This document shows, in pieces, positions 5,618 through 10,160 of a DNA stretch of 10,160 nt. A model generated the notes under the pieces. That model did no database searches. It saw only the letters and a program-made list of their open reading frames with translations, and had not been told where the DNA came from. The position numbers were made by a program, and so were the translations under genes. The DNA lies in NCBI GenBank assembly GCA_943359495.1, contig CALRHY010000021.1:1-10160 (forward strand), written 5' to 3'. Each line of letters opens with the position of its first letter. Position 1 is the first letter of the stretch. The stretch comes from Candidatus Uhrbacteria bacterium RIFOXYB12_FULL_58_10. Lineage in GTDB: Bacteria; Patescibacteriota; Patescibacteriia; 2-12-FULL-57-11.

Positions 5618-6898
5618 ATGGCTGACATTAGTCTCCTCCCAGAGGAGATGCGGAAAAAGGGGGATACGCAAAAAAAGACTTCCGGCACGGGAGAAGACTT
5701 AGCGTTTCATATTCCGCAAACGGATATCAGCGCGGGCTTGGGCGCGGGAGCGACGCTGACCCCAGAAAAAAAGAAGCCAGGATTTTTTTCTTCGCTTTTT
5801 GGAATGAAGGCTAAGAAAGTTGGTGGTGCGTCAGCGCCTGCTGGCCCCGCAGTTTCACAAACACAGCAAAAGAGCCCACTGTCATCCGTTGGGAGCATGA
5901 TGCAGGCAGAACGTAGCGCGATGTCTTCTGTCAAAAGTGCAGGAGTAGGAAATGGAGCCGTGGTTCCGTCAAATATCCCCATTGCTCCAGCGGCCGCACC
6001 AAAAATGCATGTCCCTGCGGCAGAACCAGCCATTACACAGCGCCCATCGATCATAAAAGAAACGGTGCCGTTGTCTGTTCGATCAAATCCAACAGCGCCC
6101 CAAACAAAACTGGTACAGCCACCCATTGTCGCACTAGCGCCGCAAAGATCGGCGCCTCTTCCGCCGGTGGTGCGGAACGAACGTCGTCCTGTCTTCGAGA
6201 CCCTGAGGGGTCCTCAGACCCTCGAACGGGAACCGCAACCGCGTCCAGCAGCTGTCCACGCGCCAGTAGCCGCACCGCGTGTGCATGATGTTGCGGATCA
6301 GAATGCGCCAGGCCTTCGTGTATCGTTGATCCCGACCATGCGTCAGGAAGGTGCTGGATTTATTCGTAATCAATGGAAGAAAACACTTGCCTTCGGCGCT
6401 GGCGTGCTTGTCTTACTCTTAGTTGGGACCACTGGAACGCTTTGGTATGTCCATGCAGAAAAAGGAAAAACAGAAGCGTTGATCGCACAGGGCCAAGCGG
6501 CACAAGAATCCTTGGCATCGATGCGCCAGTCTTTGGACGGAGCACGGCTTTTTGCGAAACAAGTCCAGACACTGCAGGTCTTGCTGGATGGACATCTTGC
6601 TTGGTCGCAATTTTTTGCACTGCTTGAAAAAAATACGCACCAAGACATTGCCTATGTGCAGATCGCGACGGATGGTTTGAATACGGTGCTGCTTCAAGCA
6701 GATGCCCGCAGTTATCGGGTGATTGCGGAACAAGTCCAGCATCTTTCTGAAGTCCAAGGCATCGAAGAAGTCCATGTTTCCGGGATCACCACAGAACTTG
6801 GCCCAACGGGTGCGCTTAAAGGAGTACACTTGTTGTTGACCATCCGTTTTAATCCGCATCTCATTGTGGCAGAAAACGATAGCGCGTCAGGGCTATGA
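5618..6898 (+). CDS. pilN: PilN-like protein with a long disordered N-terminal extension
   Basis: PilN is a bitopic membrane protein that binds PilM through a short N-terminal INLLP-type motif and pairs with PilO outside the membrane. At 426 residues this one is about twice the usual length. It starts with ISLLPEEMR (4-12). A low-complexity, Pro/Ala/Lys-rich, probably disordered stretch of about 215 residues follows, then a second motif VSLIPTM (235-241), a single membrane helix (about 256-278), a coiled-coil stretch (about 282-325) and a ferredoxin-like C-terminal domain (about 328-415, beginning WSQFFALLEKN). The order PilM-PilN-PilO supports the call. Its stop overlaps the pilO start by four bases (ATGA). 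A 33-base palindrome lies in frame in the linker. No Shine-Dalgarno is visible before the ATG, nine bases after pilM. Confidence 0.82.
   Translation: MADISLLPEEMRKKGDTQKKTSGTGEDLAFHIPQTDISAGLGAGATLTPEKKKPGFFSSLFGMKAKKVGGASAPAGPAVSQTQQKSPLSSVGSMMQAERSAMSSVKSAGVGNGAVVPSNIPIAPAAAPKMHVPAAEPAITQRPSIIKETVPLSVRSNPTAPQTKLVQPPIVALAPQRSAPLPPVVRNERRPVFETLRGPQTLEREPQPRPAAVHAPVAAPRVHDVADQNAPGLRVSLIPTMRQEGAGFIRNQWKKTLAFGAGVLVLLLVGTTGTLWYVHAEKGKTEALIAQGQAAQESLASMRQSLDGARLFAKQVQTLQVLLDGHLAWSQFFALLEKNTHQDIAYVQIATDGLNTVLLQADARSYRVIAEQVQHLSEVQGIEEVHVSGITTELGPTGALKGVHLLLTIRFNPHLIVAENDSASGL
6194..6226. repeat. 33-base palindrome inside the pilN linker
   Basis: Outer arms TTCGAG (6194-6199) and CTCGAA (6221-6226) pair, as do inner arms CTGAGG (6203-6208) and CCTCAG (6212-6217) around a GGT loop. 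The two sets are separated by ACC on each side. The element spans exactly 11 codons (FETLRGPQTLE), in a region where the protein tolerates insertion. It may be an in-frame mobile palindromic element or a chance structure. Confidence 0.55.
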
Positions 6899-7497
6899 TT
6901 ACCCCGCGAGGAAAACGCGAAAAAAAATCCTTTGCGGCGCGTCTCGGGCAACATCCGCTGTCTGCGATCGCTGCCTGTAGTTTTGCACTTCTCGGTGCGT
7001 GGTATTTCTTTTTTCTTGGTCCATTGCTCGAAACCATTCGTACTGATGGACAGTATTCTGTCGCAACTGCAGAACGGCAGTTTGGAACCAAGCAGCAAGA
7101 GGTGGTTGCCGCAAGCGATCTGGTGCGGCAAGTCCAGCAACTGGATATGGACGTAAAAAAGAAAGTCGCAATCGCAGTCCCAGCAACGCCAGACGTGCCG
7201 GGCTTGCTCGCCATGTTTGATGCGCTGGTGCACCAATCAGGCATGGAAATTATTGCCTTAGATGTCATTCCCGCCAAAGATGTTGTCCGTGGATTGCCGG
7301 GTATCGGTGTCCAACATGTTGCATTGAATGTGCATGGCGGTGATTATTTAGCATTCCGCCGCTTGTTGGTCGCGATCGAACACAATTTGCGCCTCCTGGA
7401 TGTTATTGCCATCGCCTTTAATCCACAGACTGCCAGTTATACACTGACGATTCGTGCCTATGCTTTGTCGAATACGGTAACGCAAGCATCACGCTAG
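6895..7497 (+). CDS. pilO: PilO-like type IV pilus assembly protein
   Basis: PilO partners PilN in the membrane platform of the pilus; its extracytoplasmic domain forms heterodimers with PilN. The 200 residues have the family's layout: a basic cytoplasmic tail (PRGKREKK, 5-11), one membrane helix (about 21-42), a coiled-coil segment (about 50-90) and a ferredoxin-like domain (about 95-190). The stretch PATPDVPGLLAMFDAL..SGMEI (96-119) matches the PilO pattern of a Pro-rich turn before the first helix of that domain. Overall sequence similarity within this family is low, so the call leans on topology, length and its place directly after pilN. The ATG overlaps the pilN stop, implying translational coupling, and a weak AGGG lies just upstream. 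Confidence 0.8.
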   Translation: MITPRGKREKKSFAARLGQHPLSAIAACSFALLGAWYFFFLGPLLETIRTDGQYSVATAERQFGTKQQEVVAASDLVRQVQQLDMDVKKKVAIAVPATPDVPGLLAMFDALVHQSGMEIIALDVIPAKDVVRGLPGIGVQHVALNVHGGDYLAFRRLLVAIEHNLRLLDVIAIAFNPQTASYTLTIRAYALSNTVTQASR

Positions 7498-7498
7498 T

Positions 7499-7876
7499 AT
7501 GCAAGCACGCCCACGCACACAACCCCTTCGCCCAGCGTTTCTCGGCATTTTGGTATGTGCCTGCATTGCTGCGGCTGCACTTTGGTATTTTTTTGTGCGT
7601 GATACCGTTGTTTTGGAAACGGGAACCGTCGCAGTAGAACAAAAAGTCGATCTTGCATTGTTACGCAGTTCTGCATTTCAACAGCTTGTCTTGCCACGTG
7701 GTTTTCCGATTGAAGCAAGTATTCGTTTTGGTCGGCCCAATCCATTCGCGGCACTTGCTCCACTTGCAACCAGTACCCCTACAGAAATGACGCTGGTAGC
7801 GCCGACGGTTCCACTGGAGATCGTTCCACTTCTTCCGGTACCCGAAGCGGCAACCACCACACCCTTTTCTTTATGA
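7499..7876 (+). CDS. Small bitopic membrane protein in the pilP position
   Basis: This 125-residue protein has a short basic N-terminus (RPRTQPLRP), one membrane helix (about 12-33), a short soluble segment with LLRSSAFQQL (54-63) and FGRPNPFAAL (77-86), and a Thr/Pro/Val-rich tail. The position after pilO is where PilP sits in Gram-negative pil operons, and an NPF motif recalls the DPF-type motif of PilP. It has no lipoprotein cysteine of the usual kind and lacks room for the PilP beta-sandwich domain. I therefore treat it as a pilus-linked membrane protein of unknown function, not as PilP itself. It starts one base after the pilO stop, and its TGA overlaps the pilB ATG by four bases. Confidence 0.8.
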   Translation: MQARPRTQPLRPAFLGILVCACIAAAALWYFFVRDTVVLETGTVAVEQKVDLALLRSSAFQQLVLPRGFPIEASIRFGRPNPFAALAPLATSTPTEMTLVAPTVPLEIVPLLPVPEAATTTPFSL

Positions 7877-9615
7877 AAAGCATCATCGAACAGTTGACTG
7901 CTGACGATACGATAAGCAGCACCCAACGCACTGAGGCGGAGTTGCTTCTTGGGCAAGGGATGCGTCCGGAAGAGGCACTGCTGAAAGCTGGTGTTTCGGG
8001 CGAAGTGATTGCACAAGGCCGTGCCAACATTAGCGGGATTCCCTATCGCGATCTTCGTGAAGATGATGTGTCTCGCGAGATCGTGCAACGCATCCCGCGT
8101 GAGCAGGCCGAAGCACTGCGGGCAGTAGCCTACGAAGAAAAAGCTCAGGAGCTTTGGATTGGCATGGTCGATCCGACCGATTTTCAGGCGGTTCAGACCA
8201 TGGATTTTATTGCGCAAAGCCAAAAGAAAACCGCGCGTTTCGCAACCATTTCCGAAGAGTCCTTTGTTGCAGTTTTAAAACGGTATGAACAGTTGGAGAG
8301 CGAAGTGGCGCGCGCACTTGAAGCGGCAAAGAATAAGTTTGAAGAACAAGAGCAAGCCGTGACGCCAGCCATTCGCGGTGGTGAATCGCTTGAACAAGTC
8401 GTCCGCGGCGCACCGGTTTCTTCGATGGTCGCGACGATCATGCGCTACGCCGTCGAACAAGGCGCGTCGGATATCCATATTGAACCGCTCGGCAAACAAA
8501 CTCGTATTCGCTATCGTATTGATGGCGTACTCAAAACGGTCTTGAGTTTGCCGGACATTGTCCATCCAGCAATCATTTCGCGTATTAAAGTATTGGCCAG
8601 TTTAAAACTGGACGAAAGCAGAACGCCGCAAGATGGCCGCATTACGGAGAGCGTCAACGGCAAGGTGATTGATTTTCGTGTCTCCACGCTTCCCGTTGTC
8701 GACAATGAAAAAGTGGTCATGCGTATTTTGGATACTGCAGTTGGTGTGCCAACGCTGGTCCAGCTTGGGTTCCGTCCGGAGCACGTTAAGATGATTGAGT
8801 CGCAGATTCGTTTGCCACACGGATTGTTCCTCGTCTCGGGGCCAACTGGTTCAGGAAAATCGACGACCTTGTACACATCACTCAGCATTTTAAACAGCGA
8901 AGGATTGAACATTGTCACGCTCGAAGATCCGGTGGAATATTATATCCACGGCGTGAATCAATCGCAGATCCGTCCAGAAATCGGCTACACGTTTGCTTCT
9001 GGTTTGCGTTCCTTGTTACGCCAAGATCCGAACGTCATTATGGTCGGTGAAATCCGCGATAAAGAAACGGCCGAGCTCGCGGTGCATGCTGGATTGACTG
9101 GACATTTGATTTTTTCAACGATCCACACGAACGATGTCTTCGGTGTTATCCCGCGCTTGGTTGACCTTGGTGTTGAACCGTTTCTCCTATCGGCAACGTT
9201 GAATGCTGCCGTTGCTCAGCGATTGGCGCGGAAGATTTGCCAAGACTGTAAGGCGCCGGAAGAAATTCCTGAACATGAGCTCAATCGTTTTCGCGAAGAA
9301 TTGCGTGGCGTTCCGAAACATTTTTTGACAGACAAAACACAGCCAGATGGCACGTTGACTTTCTGGCGGGGGACTGGCTGCGATTCTTGCCACGCCAGCG
9401 GTTATGCCGGGCGCGTTGCCGTTGCTGAAATATTGTTGATGACGCGGCAGCTGCAGCGTATCGTCGTCAGCGGTTTCAAGCAGCAAGATGTCCAAGCCGA
9501 AGCGGCGCGGCAAGAAATGATCACCCTGCGCCAAGATGCCATTTTGAAAGCGCTTGAGGGACTGACGACGGTCGAAGAAGTCTTGCGTATTACTGAAGAA
9601 AATCCAATGGTGTAA
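7873..9615 (+). CDS. pilB: Type IV pilus assembly ATPase PilB (GspE family)
   Basis: PilB is the cytoplasmic hexameric ATPase that powers pilus extension. Its 580 residues cover a complete protein. An MshEN-like N-terminal domain (about 1-135, with GIPYRDL at 55-61) is followed by an acidic coiled-coil linker (about 133-165) and the GspE core. The core shows Walker A GPTGSGKST (323-331), the Asp box TLEDPVEYY (349-357), Walker B NVIMVGEIRD (387-396) with catalytic E393, and the His box HLIFSTIHTND (411-421). A tetracysteine zinc site is formed by C456/C459 and C503/C506, as is usual in PilB/GspE and absent from PilT. That site and the N-terminal domain favour the extension ATPase over the retraction ATPase. 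Start and previous stop share ATGA. No ribosome site is visible upstream. Confidence 0.96.
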   Translation: MKSIIEQLTADDTISSTQRTEAELLLGQGMRPEEALLKAGVSGEVIAQGRANISGIPYRDLREDDVSREIVQRIPREQAEALRAVAYEEKAQELWIGMVDPTDFQAVQTMDFIAQSQKKTARFATISEESFVAVLKRYEQLESEVARALEAAKNKFEEQEQAVTPAIRGGESLEQVVRGAPVSSMVATIMRYAVEQGASDIHIEPLGKQTRIRYRIDGVLKTVLSLPDIVHPAIISRIKVLASLKLDESRTPQDGRITESVNGKVIDFRVSTLPVVDNEKVVMRILDTAVGVPTLVQLGFRPEHVKMIESQIRLPHGLFLVSGPTGSGKSTTLYTSLSILNSEGLNIVTLEDPVEYYIHGVNQSQIRPEIGYTFASGLRSLLRQDPNVIMVGEIRDKETAELAVHAGLTGHLIFSTIHTNDVFGVIPRLVDLGVEPFLLSATLNAAVAQRLARKICQDCKAPEEIPEHELNRFREELRGVPKHFLTDKTQPDGTLTFWRGTGCDSCHASGYAGRVAVAEILLMTRQLQRIVVSGFKQQDVQAEAARQEMITLRQDAILKALEGLTTVEEVLRITEENPMV

Positions 9616-9644
9616 TGTTTTGCGCGCACGCGCACCACTCTTTT

Positions 9645-10067
9645 ATGGCAACTGCAAAAACGTCCGTCGCAAAGAAACCTACCGCGAGCAAGACGAAGGT
9701 CAAGGTATTGTTGGTCGAAGACGATGCTTTTCTTGCAGGAATTTATTCGACCAAGCTCGCCATCGAAGGCTTTACTGTTGTCCATGCTGCGGATGGCGCG
9801 GCCGGGCTCAGTATGGCAGCCAGTGAAAAGCCGGCCATTATTTTGTTGGACATCCTGATGCCAAAAATGGACGGATTTCAGGTTTTAGAAGAGTTGAAAA
9901 AAGTGCCGGCGCTTCGCGACATTCCCGTCATTATGTTGACCAATCTTGGTCAAAAAGAAGATGTCGACCGCGGTATTAAACTTGGTGCGGTTGATTATTT
10001 GATCAAAGCGCACTTTGTGCCGGCGGACACGGTCGCACGGATCCGGAAAGTGTTGAAGATTACTTAG
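9645..10067 (+). CDS. Single-domain response regulator (CheY-like)
   Basis: This is a stand-alone receiver domain without an output domain, expected to be phosphorylated by a histidine kinase and to act by binding a partner. From the ATG at 9645 it has 140 residues: a Lys/Ala/Thr-rich tail (1-19), then the receiver. The acidic pocket is E25-D26-D27, the phosphoacceptor is D69 in LLDILMP, the switch Thr is T99 in IMLTN, the conserved Lys is K121 and the aromatic is Y118. The Lys is followed by Ala (IKAHF) instead of the usual Pro. An upstream ATG at 9615 shares TAATG with the pilB stop and would add MFCAHAHHSF; I prefer 9645 because the added residues look unlike the family, but coupling favours 9615. 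Its position suggests control of the pilus motor. Confidence 0.9.
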   Translation: MATAKTSVAKKPTASKTKVKVLLVEDDAFLAGIYSTKLAIEGFTVVHAADGAAGLSMAASEKPAIILLDILMPKMDGFQVLEELKKVPALRDIPVIMLTNLGQKEDVDRGIKLGAVDYLIKAHFVPADTVARIRKVLKIT

Positions 10068-10090
10068 GGAAGTCGAAACATCGTCCGACG

Positions 10091-10117
10091 TTCCTTTTTG
10101 GCGAATCCCAAAAGGAA
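10091..10117 (+). terminator. Hairpin after the pilus operon, possible terminator
   Basis: TTCCTTTTTGG (10091-10101) pairs with CCCAAAAGGAA (10107-10117) at ten of eleven positions around the loop CGAAT, starting 23 bases after the response-regulator stop. There is no clear T-tract downstream on the + strand, so it could equally be a transcript-end stabiliser or part of a repeat. Bases 10118-10160 contain nothing I can assign. Confidence 0.35.
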
Positions 10118-10160
10118 CCGAAAAAGGATTTTGGGGCCGGGAGAACTCGCTCAACGTTTC

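Noticed and set aside
7678..8223. Minus-strand frame of 181 codons opposite the small membrane protein and pilB
   Set aside because: It spans the junction of two coupled genes on the other strand and shows no recognisable domain.
1..10160. Recoded UGA stop codons or a CRISPR array
   Set aside because: TGA ends pilN and the small membrane gene at the expected places, and no regularly spaced direct repeats were seen.

Overview
The window looks like the chromosome of a Candidate Phyla Radiation (Patescibacteria) bacterium. This is inferred from gene content and style, not from a marker gene. There is a compact pilM-N-O-(small membrane protein)-pilB-response regulator cluster with no pilQ or other outer-membrane component in view. 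There is also a secreted cysteine-rich protein with Trp/Gly repeats, almost no Shine-Dalgarno sequences, and densely packed genes. TGA serves as an ordinary stop in at least two genes (ends at 6898 and 7876), so the SR1/Gracilibacteria code, in which UGA is glycine, does not apply. Base composition looks balanced by eye.

Layout, all on the + strand. Bases 1-192 are the 3' end of an unrecognised gene. Bases 193-362 are intergenic and mostly filled by a degenerate inverted-repeat element (209-336). Next come a nucleic-acid pair, recJ (363-2102) and a ribonuclease HI (2132-2551). A large exported protein (2600-4504) follows; it has a signal peptide, Trp/Gly repeats, four Cys/Asp repeats, and a cysteine-free C-terminal region that looks beta-rich. 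A type IV pilus operon then begins behind a strong extended -10 box (4517-4525): pilM (4559-5608), pilN with an unusually long linker (5618-6898), pilO (6895-7497), a small bitopic membrane protein in the pilP position (7499-7876), the assembly ATPase pilB (7873-9615) and a single-domain response regulator (9645-10067). The last 93 bases hold a hairpin and no recognisable gene.

How the genes fit together: PilM (cytoplasmic, actin-like), PilN and PilO (bitopic, with extracytoplasmic ferredoxin-like domains) and PilB (hexameric ATPase) form the inner platform and motor of a type IV pilus. Four-base ATGA overlaps (pilN/pilO and small gene/pilB) and gaps of 1-29 bases indicate one transcript with coupled translation. 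The CheY-like protein at the end is a plausible local regulator of the machine. The exported repeat protein just upstream appears to have its own promoter and may be a surface or pilus-associated protein; that link rests only on its position and on being secreted.

The most notable points are the modular cysteine protein, the two PilM-binding-like motifs in PilN, the 33-base palindrome translated in frame inside pilN, and the GRPNPF-motif protein in the pilP slot. No tRNA, rRNA, CRISPR array, insertion sequence or integrase was seen.
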